Shown piece by piece: positions 23,290-36,239 of a stretch of 64,000 nt of DNA (its first letter is position 1; every line of letters starts with the position of its first letter). Position numbers and translations under genes: made by a program. This DNA comes from Sthenelais limicola (Eukaryota; Annelida; Polychaeta; Phyllodocida; Sigalionidae). Where the stretch lies: assembly GCA_942159475.1 (NCBI GenBank), contig OW804100.1:8324127-8388126 (forward strand). Reading direction: 5' to 3'. Under the pieces are notes generated by a model, which worked only from the letters and a program-made list of their open reading frames with translations, had not been told where the DNA came from and searched no databases.

Positions 23290-25030
23290 TTCCCGCTTGC
23301 TTAAATTATAACAAGCTTGCTCGATTATAACAAGCCTATGGACACTCTGTTCCAGAGGTGAAATAATGGGTAAAACACACCTGCTCGATGTAGATCGTAC
23401 ATAGGCATATATATATAAGATGGTCCCAACACTGGGTCCAGAATAATATAACCATATTTTTGAAGTTTTTATATAACTAAAAATAAATCTCATGACTCTA
23501 GGTCCACATGCACAGTATACTAGTTATACGTATACGAGGCTTTTATTTTGATTAAACATTCATTTCATAATACTCCCCGCGATTACTGACATCTAAAAAA
23601 TGTTATCATACATCTTATACAACATAGAATTGTATAATTTTATTATTACGATATCAAATAATATATCACATTACACAATCACATTGAATATGTATAGATA
23701 AATAGAAAGCATAGAAAAGTATAAAACAGTTTAGTTTAGTTTAATAAGTTTAGTTAGATTAGGTTAGATTAGAAAATTGTTTATTCATCACTGAGATATA
23801 CAATTACAGAATAATGTGACAAAAGGGTCGACAAGCTTAGTTTATTATAATATTAATAGAAATATATTAATGTCAACAACTAAATTATATACATTATATG
23901 AATTACACCAATAACAGAACAACCTCCAGAATATATTACATTCATACTGGCGACATGTTTTCATCCGTAACGTAGTTGCGTAGTCCCCAAACATGAACCA
24001 ATATGGACCTTGCTCACCGAGTGAAACTACATACACCACTAGAGTTTAATTTGACATTGGTTATTTTGTTATCTTTTTTAGGCTTTAATTCGTGAAACAC
24101 AATATCCGTAACCCTGAATTTACTTTGAACAATAGTCGTTTTTCTTGCTTTAGATTAAGCAGCAAAAAATCTGAGTATGTATCATTGGGGGATATTAAAG
24201 GGTTTAATTGAACTGTGTAAGGGAGCGTAACCCCGAAGGCAACTTACATTGTATTATTAATTCACCATGAGTATGATTATATTATAGGCTGCTCGTGCAG
24301 CTTAATACAGAGTACTGACGTGGGAAAATGTGGATGTACAGAAGTCATCGTCCAATTCCTGTATTATTAATGGTATACATATCTTATAAAACTTTCATTG
24401 GATGAAGAAATATATATACGTATCAGGTGTGCTGTGAAATTGAAATGAAATGGTGAACTTGTGCAGCAAAATATTCAGAGCATGACTTAGTGGAAATAGT
24501 CACGTTTTTTATAAGTGATACTGAGACCTGGGTATCGTTATATGATAGCCAGATGGACAGCGTCTATATTACCAGCTTACCTCCTCATGGTGTCTCTAGG
24601 TCAGAAGGAAGAGGATGACCTAAATACTTTGTAAAGCGGATAATAACAAGTGTAATAGCTTGTGGATTAGGTAATAAAGATTAAATATTCTAAAGACCTC
24701 CTTCCATTAATCACAAAATACCACAACATTATACTTATATAGGCATTAGTGAATTGCCAACACCACTAAGCCAAACATATCATTGATGAAACATGGGAAT
24801 AGAATCTGTTAAACTAATTCAAGTACAGGAACACAGCATAATTCTCATCAGACAAGTAGAGCTACCCCTATCTCACACTCATATAGCTGAATCACACAAG
24901 TATACCTACCCCGACCTCACAGTCCTATAGCTGAATCCTCACCCCAATTAACGTTTAACTGAAACCAAAAGATTACTCAACTCCTAACTTCATACTCCTA
25001 CAATTTAATTGTATGATATTAGTCAACATA
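23290..25030. other. Non-coding, AT-rich DNA with a possible LINE tail
   Basis: A (TTTAG/TTAGATTAGG) microsatellite at about 23730-23772 is followed by TTGTTTATTCATCACTG. On the minus strand this reads as AATAAAC then (CTAAT)n, like a LINE 3' tail. No gene was recognised. Confidence 0.35.
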
Positions 25031-25038
25031 TTGACACT

Positions 25039-25430
25039 TATAGGTGGCCTCCACTATGGCAAGTAGCGTTATCAATAGAGCGGCCAATCATTGGCCGCTC
25101 TATTGGTAGCGCTACTTGCCATAGTGGAGGAGGTGGTGCAAATGACTCAAGTGGCAAGTCATTGCAAATGAGTGGCAAGTCATTCGTCGCAACTTGCCGT
25201 CATTCGCCAAAGAATCAAAACGTTTTGATTTCTTCGGCTAATAGATTATCATTGGCCATTCATACACCACTATTTGCCACTACTTGCCACAGTGGAAGAG
25301 CTTATTACCAATTGCGTTACCAATAGATTTTCTATTCGCCGCTACTTGCCATTCATTTGTTAAAAATCTATTCGCCGCTCTATTCGCCACTCTATTCGCC
25401 GCTACTTGCCAATAGTGGAGGCCCCCTATA
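25039..25430. mobile_element. Fold-back element built of GGCAAGTAGCG words
   Basis: Ends are TATAGGTGGCCTCCACTA and, inverted, TATAGGGGGCCTCCACTA. The first 83 bases (25048-25130) form a near-perfect palindrome with 41-base arms and two mismatches, centred on CGGCCAATCATTGGCCG. The word CTACTTGCC (or GGCAAGTAG) recurs along the element in both orientations, with TATTCGCC and GGCAAGTC variants. It has no coding capacity and is non-autonomous. Confidence 0.8.
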
Positions 25431-25762
25431 AGGAGGAGCTTGCCATCACATATGTATGCCTTTAATGTTTCTCAGAGAATTTGTGGCAACAATTGGTAAT
25501 AAAATGTTCTACCATATATACTTTTAATTTCCTCCTGTGGAGCTTTTATTGGTAGCCACTTGACACTGTTGTTCCTCGTATCGTCATTCATTTTATATTA
25601 CAAACAAAGGCCATTGGGCTTAACATGATAATAAAGACGCATATGTCGACCTCGTTGATGTTATGCTAACGCAGGTTCTTTATCGTAATGGTTAATAACG
25701 AGTAGGATAAGACATGCTCCAGTTCTTATCATTAGTTATTATACAGTTAAATACAATGTGTC

Positions 25763-25898
25763 TAAAGCCTGGGTTCCACTGCCCCGCTACTTCTCCCGCT
25801 ACTACTCCCGTTTCTTTGGTCCTGCTACTTTTAGAAGTGGGAGCAAGTAGCGGGAAGTAGTCGCTTTAATTCAAACATGCAGTTGAACCCAGGCTTAA
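25763..25898. mobile_element. Short terminal-inverted-repeat element (about 136 bp)
   Basis: The terminal repeat TAAAGCCTGGGTTC is mirrored by GAACCCAGGCTTAA. Inside, CCCGCTACTTCTCCCGCTAC is partly complementary to GCAAGTAGCGGGAAGTAG, so the whole unit can fold. It shares the CGCTACTT word with the element at 25039 but has different ends. Confidence 0.7.
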
Positions 25899-26197
25899 AA
25901 TATAACGATGTATACAGGACTAGCCATTTTGCAGTTATATTCAATGTCACTAAAGAAAACGATATATATACAGGAACAACATTTACCATGAGCAACAGTA
26001 TTTATGCAGCTCAATTATCTTTGCGGTATAAGTGTCTTTCCACATTTCCTGTAGAATATATTAGATGACTTAACATTTTGATCATTTTCAATTTGTAACA
26101 CAGTATTTAATCTATAGGAGTCGATACATGCGTGTGGCATACACATGTATGTAGCTGTCAGAAATGTGACCATGTGTCTTTTTGCTTCATTCTTTAG

Positions 26198-29100
26198 GAT
26201 TTCAATCTATCAGAGGAGACGAAACAATGTGAGTAATTCATAGAGAGTTCATTGTGTTTACTTCGGCCAGGAAAAGCTGTATAGGCCAAACTATAAGTGG
26301 TGCGCGCCAAATTAGGGACTAAAACTTAAAGTTGCCTTGACCCTTTTTATATGATTCATAATAACTTGAGTTTTCATGATTTAAGGTTCTAAATTGAAAT
26401 TCAAGGATACAAAAATCATAATCACTTGGAACTTGGACATGGTTATGGCTCTTAGTATCTATCTTAAGTTTCAAGGAGAAAGAAAACATGTAAATTGTCA
26501 AAGATTTTTTTTTAAAAAAGTGGGTAATAAAGCAAAGTCCCTAACTTGGGGTGCTGCACTATAGTATGTTGCCATACATTTTATAGTACTTAAAGTGATG
26601 CGATAGATATGTATATTTGATAATATATCTAGTCTAGCCACTTTGTAATGCATTTAATTTCCGCATTTTATATATATTTTCTCTTGCAGATTTCTATAGC
26701 GAATTCAGCAAAAGGGACAAACAGAGAACAGGTTTTATCAATCATGATGAATTTGAAGATTGTTTGACTTTTCTGGGGATCACAGTAAGGGAAGAGGACA
26801 TAGACTACCTAAAAACACATTTCGACTCCAATGGTAAGAGCCATAGTCCTACAAGCCTGACATAATACAGGTTATTTTTTTCCACATTAATTGTCAATCC
26901 AACTTCTGCAATAACATGTCAGCCTCTCCCCTAATCAAACCCTTCTGGACTCTCTTAACAGGGACGGCAAGAGCATATATATGCCAATGATGCCACAGAT
27001 GGCATCAGGTTCCCTTGATTCACGTGGTATACACACATGCCAGCCGAATACCACATATATGCTATACCATGTTGTCTGTGATACGACATGGGATACGGCA
27101 TCCTTTTAGTGGTCTGGCCCCTGTTGACAAAACGGTGTTGATGCAAAGACGATGCAAAGACGATGTAATTGCCGGCGATGAGGAGGGCTATCGCTGACTG
27201 CATCGTCTTTGCATTGACAAGGGGGAAAAGTTTGGCAACTATAGAACCAATTTTCATGCTTTTACATATACAATCTCATTGACTAGACATCGCCAACGCA
27301 TCGCCACAGCCCTTACCTCCATTGACAATGCACCAATGCAAAATCTCATTGCCGGGAAATATCAAACATGTTTGATGTTCATCGCTACCCTTACCGATGC
27401 AATTTTCACATTGCCCACTCATCGCTTGTCATCACTGGCTATTGCCGAAGGCATAGCGATGGATAATCAATGCAAAGATGATGCATTGAATTTCACAAAG
27501 TTCTTATCGACTAGCTTATCACCAATGATTTTGTCGCCAGTGGCCGGACCGGTTTAACATGTTTGATATTTCCCACCAATGTGATTTTGCATTGGTGCAT
27601 TGTCAATGGAGGTAATGTCCGTAGTGATGAATTGGCGATGTCTAGTCAATATGTTTACATATGTAAAAGCAAGAGAATTATTTCTATAGTTGCTGATCTT
27701 ATTCTGGTTGTCGATGCAAAGATGATGCAGCTACTGATAACCCCCTATATCAAAGTGCATCACTGGCAACTACATCGACTTTGCATCATCTTTGCATCTA
27801 CTTGGTTACAGACTGCTTAAGTGGTCCGGCCACTGTCGACAAAATGGTGTCAATGCAAAGTTGATGCAAAGACAATGTAATTGCTGGCGATGGCTATCGG
27901 TGGGGGCATCGACAAGGAAAAAAAGACCGGCAACTATAGAATTAGTTCTTGCTTTTACATATGCAATCTCATTGACTAGACATCGCCAATGCATCACCAC
28001 GGCTGTTACCCTCATTGAAAATGTACTGATGCAAAATCATATCGCCTGGAAATATCAAACATGTTTGATGTTTATTGCTACCCATACCAATGCAATTTGT
28101 ACATCAACCACACATCGCCGGTTATCGCTGGCTAATGCCGAAGGCATAGCGATGACAAGTAGATGCAAAGATGATGCAATAAATTTCACAAAAATCTCAT
28201 CGCCAAGGCATCGCCAACGATTTTGTCGACAGTGGCTGAACCGCTTCACTTTCACGCCTAGATCAGGAGTGAGGGATGCAGTGAGGGAGGGTATGAGAGG
28301 TATTAGTTGTGTTGACTGGCATTTTTGCCCTGTCCCAGTTATTCAATTTAATTTCAATCTTCAATCTTTGAGGACACTTTTAACAAAAAATAAAATGATA
28401 AAGGAAAAAGATTGGTAGTAGTGCATGTTCTTTTTTTCTTTCCCTAAATGTGATGATCGGGATTGCGAATACATTTTTTTTTTTTTTTTGTTTTTGCGAC
28501 GTCGTTTTATTTCTTACACATTAACAGTTGGCGCATATTACATCTAGGATAAAATTAACGAAAGGAATCATTTCTCCCCAGTAGGAGATTATACCTGGAT
28601 AACCCTTGCTAGAAGCTTTATTATAGGAGCTTTTTATTACTCTAATTTTGACTAGCCAGGTTTTACCTTTTCAGTTTGTCTATACACTCTGTGATATCAT
28701 CCAGGAGACGTATCCATGTTTTTCTTTCCTCTCTTTTTTTCTCACTTTCACCTATATTTATTCTTACTAGCGTGGCTCTCATTCTCAATTCGTACATAAC
28801 CATTAGCATGCTCATATCGCCGTTGTGGAATAGTTTCTGTCTATGTATGTATGCTTTGATCTGGAGAAATATCCAGTTAATTATTTTCGACTGTGGATTT
28901 ATTTCTTCTATCCCAAAGAGGATTTCTCTAGGGTCTAGAATAACTCTATTCCTCGTGCTACATACAATTTTTTCGCCACTTGTTTTTTTATTAATATATT
29001 CAAGCTCTGTTATCCATTCAAGGACTGATATCCAGATTCTTTTTGTTTTAATGCAATTTACAAAGAAATGAGTGATGGTGTCAACCTCAGGACATTGATT

Positions 29101-32100
29101 ACAGTGTGGTTGATCTTTAACATCGATATCTTTTAGAAGCTTGTTTGTTGTTATCGCTCCATGTAGAATTTTATACTGCAGAACCTGTAATCTTGTCTCT
29201 GTAGTACTTTTATATGGTATAGTGAAAATTTTGTTCCACCTTATTCCTTCGAACTGATCTTCATTTAAATTAAATAGCCCCTTCCATTTAAGGAACTTCT
29301 CCCACTTGGGCTTTCTTTTTTCGATTAACAGTTGATATATAACTTTCGACGGGCAGTCTTTTAATCTTAACATTTTTTCCCCGATTTTAAAATCAATAGA
29401 GCCATTACATAGGTGAGGTTCCTCCTCCTTCAGCTTACTTTTCCATTCCTTTGGAATGGCATTCCTCAACGCTTTTAGTTCATAACAGGATGGTCTAAAG
29501 TTAAAAGCCTCAATAAAATTCTTAGCCGACATGATAGAGCCATCTTCATTCACGATATCACCCACTACAATTATGCCCTGGTCTATCCAGTGCTGCCACC
29601 TTAACAAGTTACCTTTATGTTTGATACTCTTGTTGGTCCACAACCTCTCTTTTCTGATCTGGTTTACAGTCGATGGTGAATTCTTATAATAACAATCATT
29701 CCACGTTTTAAAAAGCTTTTGATAGAAGACATTAAGGTGGTAACTCGGTTTGAATCTTGCTAGAAATATTTCTTCTTTAGGTCTACCGTGGAAGGCTTCC
29801 ACTACATCGAACCAATTGTTTCTACCCGAATAGAGGATTCTTTCCACCCATTTGACTCTATTTGTCTCGCATACTTCCCCTAGCAGTCTTAGGCCCATGC
29901 CTCCCTTTTCTATACATTGCGTTAAAAAGTCAGCACTGATTCTATTAGAACCGTTCTTCCACACAAATTTCAATATGATGTCATTCACCTGTTTAATAAC
30001 ATTTTGATCTAAATATATACATGACAAGGTATGCAAGAAAACTGGTAGTAAGAAGGTGTTACACACAATAATTCTCCCTTTAAGGGTTAGGAAACGATTG
30101 TTCCACTCATTTAGTGTTCCTTTTACTTTCTCTATTAAACTCTCTGTGTTAATTTTGACCAGTTTGGCTTCATCTCTGGGATAAAGAAGGGTTATTCCAA
30201 GGGTTTTCATCTGACTTCCCCAATTAATTTGTAATAATTCCCTGTTAGTAAGTGAGATTTCCCCAACTAGTAGGCCGTTTGATTTGGAGGGATTTAGTTT
30301 AAGCCCCGAGGCGGATCCAAATCTATCAATCATTCTTATAATATTTAGCAGGGAGAATTCATTTGCACATGTGACAGTGATGTCATCCGCGAACTGGACT
30401 AATTTTGCTTCGTTTTTTCCTAGAGTTATACCCTGTATATTCTGATTATTTCTTATCTGGTCCGCCAGTTTTTCGACGACCAGCAGGAAGAGAGAGGATG
30501 ATATGGGGTCCCCTTGTTTTACCCCTCGTTTAATCTGGAACCATCCCGAGGTGTTACCGTTATTACAGAATGTGGCTTTTGAATCTTTGAACAGGGCCAT
30601 AATCCAGCTAATAAATTTGGGGTCCATGCCATCAGCTATAAGGGAATTTCTTAAGAATGACCAACTAACTGAATCGTAAGCTTTTACGAAATCTAAAGAA
30701 GCTATAATCCCCTCCTGCTCTCTTTCTTCTAAGAGTGAAATAATATCGTCCACTTTTCTGATCGCAGTCCCTATGTATCTTCCCTTAAGAAACCCAAATT
30801 GATCGTCTCCGATTACACTTGGGAGTACTGCGTTTAATCTAACAGCTAGGGTTTTAGAAATCATTTTATAATCCACGTTGAGGAGAGTTATCGGTCTATA
30901 ATTTTTTATGAAGACAGGGTCTGAACCCTTCTTAGGAATCACACTAATGACGCCCCTTTTCTGATTCTCAGACATTTCTCCACTTTCTAAACACTCGTCC
31001 ATCATCTTCATGAATCTTCCCCTGACTGCATACCAGAATTTTTGGTAGAACTCTACCGTGAACCCATCGCACCCTGGGGATTTGTTTTTCTTCATGGCTT
31101 TGAGATTTTTTTCTACCTCTTCTTCAGAGATTTTTTCCCTAAGAAACCCATTATCCCCTTCGTCAAAACGAATTCTGTTGGGGTTATTTAAAAATTCTTC
31201 CGCTGCCCTGCTATCAGAGAGGTGTTCTTCGTACAGATCTTTATAAAACTCACCTCCTTCTTTCAGGATTTGCTTTGGGTCCGTGGACAGGTTCCCTTTG
31301 ATGTTCAACAGTGTAATAGTTTTTTTTTCCGCCCTATACTTTTCCAGGCCGCAGAAATATTTACTTGGCTTTTCGCCATCCTTCACCCACTTAGCTCTAG
31401 ACCTTATGAGGGATCCTTCTGCTTTTTTTAGTTCTATCTCCCTGATTTCTTCCATTAACTCCACTCGGTTGTGTCTCTCCTCTACAGTTAATCTTCTCTT
31501 TCTGTCTAATGTATTTAGTTTCCCCCTAGCTATTTCCTCAGCTTTTCTTCTTCGTTTCGCTTTTTTACTACATATGCTTATCGCTAGCTCTCTTATATTT
31601 AACTTTAAGAATTCCCAGGTTAGTTTAGGGTTTACATTTGGGTCGATCTCTCTTCTACACCTTGAGCAAACATAGGATCATGCAGAACATTTGCGTTGAG
31701 CTTCCAAAAGCCCCTACCTCTAGAAGTGTCTCCTTTAAACATCTTAATTATAACTTCATTATGGTCCGAATGCGGACAAGATTTGACATTCGAGAAATGT
31801 ACACCATTCGAATACATTTCCTTCCCAACAGAAACAGATGCAATCTCTTTTTACTATTTTCCCCCCTTCAATTGGTTCCATCTCAGAGTGGATTGCGGAC
31901 ATTATCCACCAACATTGTTCGTCTGGTTCACCTGTGCAGCTGCACTTTATACATACGTTTAATGCCTATGTGTACGTGTGTCTGCTGTTTCAGGAGACGG
32001 CAAGCTCTCTGTACAGGAGTTAGTGGACAACATTCCAGTCATCCATGCTCATTCGCTAAAGCGCGAGGAACTTATGAATGCTTTCGCCTTGTTCGACGTA

Positions 32101-33801
32101 GAGAAGACTGGTTTTCTTAGGTTAGTAAAAAATTCTTATGGCATAATATTGCATTCCTATTGCCTCTAATATCGTCCATTTACATTTACATATCCTGATT
32201 TCGAAAAAGTCGTATAAATTCATTTACATTACAACACTAAATTAATTTCAAAAGTCATATAATGATAAACCATAATTTTTACGACCAGCTAAATTAAGAA
32301 TAACATTGATAAGAGGCGTCCCGGACGCTTGATAAGGGAATATATTTCTGTCTTCCTCCTATGCCCCTTGTTACTATTTTATTAGAAATCTAAATAGCAT
32401 AGTTTACTGCAGATTCTGCTATAGTAATAAAACACCTTTCGTAAATAAAAAGAAGAATTCTATATAAAGTATGATAGGAAAGAACTAAACTCTACAATGG
32501 TTCAGCACACGTGCACATCAGGTTCTTGTAGACATATTCCTGTATCAGTATTCCCGAAAGACAATAGACACAAATAGAAAGAGATGTAAACATTTTTGTA
32601 TCTTAGTACCGTCCAGTAGTAGACACACGCCCACTGCAAACCAAGGCAATAATGATATACCCAACCTCACTCGACAATAGCATTATTGATCTATTCGATG
32701 CTTATAGGATTCACAAAACATAATATCAGAAACATAATATCCGTATACCCTAGGACTCTTTCTGAATGTTAATCTTATTTTCACACACAATACAACATTA
32801 TTTCCTGAGGCAAAAAGAAGAGTTAAATATTAGACAACAGACGACGCATAGTTTCAGAGCTAAGGATCTATCCAACCCTCCTCCTGAATTTTTTTTCTCA
32901 AATATTGACCTTTAATTCTAGCCTTAAAAGAAGCAGTCCTCGGTCAATCTCAACCCTTGACATAGCGTATTCCACTTCTTACATATATTTACAATATTCT
33001 GGCATCTGGTGAAACGTGCTATTTTACATGCAAACATCCTGCTATGTCTGAATCTCTCCCCCCCCCCCCCCCCGCCACCCCCCCCCCCCCCCCTCGTCCC
33101 CCGTGTAAACCATAATTTCAAATAATTTCCCTGTGAGATCACGGCACATATCTAAATATCATACTAAATTCATTTCCTCAAATGTTTGTGTAAATTCCCT
33201 CATACCCTATGAGGGATGTTTAGTTCCTTGCCCCTTCTAATCCTTGGGACAAAGTAATTGTAAGGCATGGGCCCAAGGGGGAGTTATCTTTAGTTATATG
33301 TCCTTGCTTGTTCTGATATATCCTTCGTGATATACTATGCATACTTTTATTAAATTTCAAAATCCAACTATTTGGGAGCTTTTCTTAGCACCGAGTTATG
33401 GAAGATTCTTCACTCTTGTCATATTTATATAACAGGTTACCTCACATGCTAAAGATCCTGACGGCCAATGACTTTATGCCCGTTGATGACGCACGGAAAC
33501 TCCTCGATCACCTCATCAAAACATATGACAAAAACTTTGATGGAAGGATTGATTATGCAGGTGGGTCTTTGATTGCATTATATCGTGGGTAAGAAAAGTC
33601 AATATTGCAAATTTGCAAAGTTTCCACATACTTTTTCTCCCAGTTGTATGGCTGCGTATTAAGCAGGTTAGGTTCATACAGTTGGTTTCTACTGGGTTAG
33701 ATATTCGCAGTTTGCATTATTCAACACTTTCTCTTCCTTTCTTTTCAGAATTCGTCCAAATGTTCATGTGCGAAAGTGTCTTCTCACAACTCAACCTGTA
33801 G
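26198..33801 (+). CDS. Calmodulin-like EF-hand protein (5 visible exons; start exon not found)
   Basis: Exons are 26198-26228, 26690-26833, 31994-32120, 33436-33560 and 33749-33801 (TAG at 33799-33801), all with AG/GT borders and consistent phases (1, 1, 2 and 1 leftover bases). The product starts with LSEETKQ, equivalent to the LTEEQ start of calmodulin. EF loop 1 is DKQRTGFINHDE and loop 2 is DSNGDGKLSVQE. Loop 3 is DVEKTGFLRLPH and lacks the acidic twelfth residue, so it probably does not bind calcium. Loop 4 is DKNFDGRIDYAE. About 157 residues are visible, near the calmodulin/troponin C length, so only a short first exon should be missing. It is expected to be a calcium sensor in the cytosol. 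The ligand-poor loops 1 and 3 separate it from true calmodulin. Confidence 0.85.
27114..28247. mobile_element. Cluster of three fold-back element copies (GATGCAAAG words) in the EF-hand intron
   Basis: Copy A is 27114-27556 and copy C 27818-28247. Both are bounded by AGTGGTC.GGCC.CTG..GACAAAA and its inverse (TTTTGTCG.CAGTGGC). Between them, 27557-27817 is a partial copy in the reverse orientation, shown by AACATGTTTGATATTTCC and GGCGATGTCTAGTCAAT against their complements in A and C. The words GATGCAAAG, CATCGCC and AATGCA recur in both directions. ORFs across it (up to 208 aa) show no domain and are regarded as chance. Confidence 0.7.
28475..31850 (-). mobile_element. Tx1/L1-like LINE, 5'-truncated, antisense in the EF-hand intron
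   Basis: The main ORF at 28663-31464 (933 aa, open upstream to about 31680) encodes the RT. Motifs are SPGCDGFTVEFYQKFW, NYRPITLLNVDYK, ASLDFVKAYDSVSW, GVKQGDPISSSLFLL and the FADD box (VQFADDITV). A C-terminal CxxC...HxxxxC zinc motif (HCNQCPEVDTITHFFVNC) is typical of L1/Tx1 LINEs. Upstream, in another frame (about 31640-31840), is the end of the endonuclease (CPHSDHNEV, then RGRGFWKLN). One frameshift near 31660 therefore separates the two domains. The 3' end has AATAAA (minus strand, about 28507-28512) and a poly(A) of about 18 (28476-28494). It is inserted antisense to the host gene, about 145 bases before exon 31994. Confidence 0.9.
33055..33103. repeat. Poly(C) tract
   Basis: Almost pure C for about 48 bases, broken by G and GCCA. 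Such tracts are length-unstable, and the assembled length may be unreliable. Confidence 0.9.
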
Positions 33802-36230
33802 CGACATTTTCATTTTGGCAAATGCATCTTGGGGGACTTAATGTAAGAGAGATCAGATTTGTCATCGGATTGAAATTGTTGAATGTTGGGGAAAAATAAG
33901 AAAGTATCTCAAAATAGTGGCTATTTATTTTCAAAATGTAATTGCTGGGAATATACGGCATAGTCAAATCTTGTTTTAAAGTGAACTAGCTTCATGTCGT
34001 TAGAAACAAGGTCCTCAGTAAGTGAGCATCTTTCGTTTGTCTCTCCCCTCTAATAATGTCTGTCAACTCATCACACTAGCTTGATGAGTAAACCAATCAC
34101 TATGTTATATCGTCGATATAACTTATGAATGAATATGAATGGATGATCGTAATAGTATAACTCTAGTTATATTTGTCCATACATCATACAAATCAACCTT
34201 GGTCAAGTAAATACAATCTAACAATCTGGCCGAAATCTCGATTTACATTTGTATTCACATGTGTAACATAACAGTGCCAAGCATTTGTTATTCACATAAC
34301 AGTGCCAAGCATTTCTATTTCGAATCGTCAAATTAAAAGATTGTGCCTATTACCTGACTCTCTTATTCGCGCCCCTTAGAATTTCCAATATAATTTCTCC
34401 AATATACAATTCTTCATTAGTTTTGTATTTTCTGAAATCATGAGGCAGTCTGATCTAAAGTCCAGCTACTTTATAGTAAGAGCTCTTCTTCATGTTCTCC
34501 GTCTAACCAAGCTAGGTGGAATATGATCGATTACCAATAATTGGTAAGGGTTTTACGACCTCAGCGAACCTAGTTATAGGGCTTGCCTATATATAGGCAT
34601 GTCCCACTTGTTGTCCCACTGTTGGATCCTAGGCATGGTACCTATGCAGCCAAACTTAAAAGTTCACTTAGAACAGGCCTAGGATTTTTTACTACGTTGC
34701 CTACATATAGCTGCACAGTCCTAACCTTGGGCTAGATTAGGCATCTACCCCAAGATCTTCCATGAGTATGATGGTTCAGACGCTGTGCACAAACACATCG
34801 ATTCATATTACGGGTTTCTTGTCATCATATTTCAGTAATCTATAGATACCACATTCTATAGGCAACATCGTGGTTATATGTACATAGATATAGCGATTTC
34901 TCTTTAGCTAGATATGGCCATTAAGATTAAATTCGTCAAGAAACTGCCTTTTCAAAATTGTTGTTGCCCACTAACATCAGTTAGGTAATTGCACTAAATA
35001 AGGCCCATGACGTGGACACTTATAGAAACATAAAATTCAGCACTTTAATCTGGAATGTGTAACTTATAATTTGGTACAGTTATAACTTTAGAGCCAGACT
35101 TGAGATTTGAATTGTTTTTCTTAATTAAAATCACTGATGTAACCATGGCGACCAACTAAGCCTAACTATGCTCCCTTATTTGGTAATGTCATCACTCTGG
35201 CCATATTTTGGGCTATATTTGCCTTTTAACTAGTATTCCAATTGAATTTACAATAGTTTAATTTCATTTCATTTCTTCTTAGAGCTAATTTTTTGAGAAT
35301 TCAATGTCTACAATACATCATATCATCAATGGAATTTGGACATCAGCCTTATGAAATAATCTGGGAGGTCTATCATTCTGACTAAAGACAAGATGTTTCC
35401 TTATCTTTGATGTCTCCCCAAACCAGGCCAAAATTTGTCATTTTTTTACCATTTTGTCGCTCGACTCCTACTGTTTTTATTCCTTGTTCATAGTTCATTT
35501 CATGTTTGTAATGATAAAGCAAATGGAGGAGTGTCAGATGTGGTGCCACATTCTCTGGAAACTGTTGTTCCTGGATGGATATTTGTTGCAACAAATTAGT
35601 GGGCAACAACAAAATGTGTCGGCGCCGTTTTTCTCTCTAGTGGAGTCTGGAGCCTTTTTCTCGCCTTTTTGCACTGAGGCGTATCTTATATAAATGTGTG
35701 GGTATCAAGCATCACCATGGCACCTGAATATTCTAAAATCGGAGGAATGTATGGTTTAAAAAAGATCAAATTATAAGTTAGCATCCATGATAATGTCTCC
35801 TCCTAATGACCTTTTCTTTTAGTTCCAATGCACCTTGTCTATATGGTACTAACAATGTTTCATATCATCTTAAATAATCTACTATCGTCTTCGGCCGCGT
35901 ATGAGCTTTACTTGTGTAACCAGCATTACATATTTATTTCAAAGGAATAGTGAGGCAACATTTTTATTCATTTTCGACACAATATGAAATATATGTTTTC
36001 TTAATTGAAGATTGCCGATAAGGTTGGTTGGACCTTTCTAAATCCGGATTTTTCTTGGATAAATAAAAGGACTCTTCCAAATGCATGAAGTTTAATTAAC
36101 ATTAAACGTTTGTATAATATAATCACGGAGAATAAGGGTGTCCGCTGATATTTTCTGTATTCGTGGCGCAAAAACCCCAAGTAAATTTTGATTTGACAAG
36201 ACAGCAAGACAGCAGTCTAGGATATCTTTA
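33802..36230. other. 3' flank of the EF-hand gene and intergenic DNA, no gene recognised
   Basis: No nearby AATAAA follows the EF-hand stop codon. The first clear one is at about 36063, too far to assign. Short ORFs at 35382-35693 have no domain. Confidence 0.4.
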
Positions 36231-36239
36231 TAATAATCG

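Noticed and set aside
23730..23775. Telomere-like TTAGG-type repeat
   Set aside because: The units are irregular (TTTAGTTTAG, TTAGATTAGG) and sit beside a LINE-tail-like AATAAA, so a retroelement tail is more likely.
27279..28418. ORFs of 92, 85 and 208 aa in the fold-back cluster
   Set aside because: They lie inside word-repeat elements, show no domain and are explained by repeat composition.
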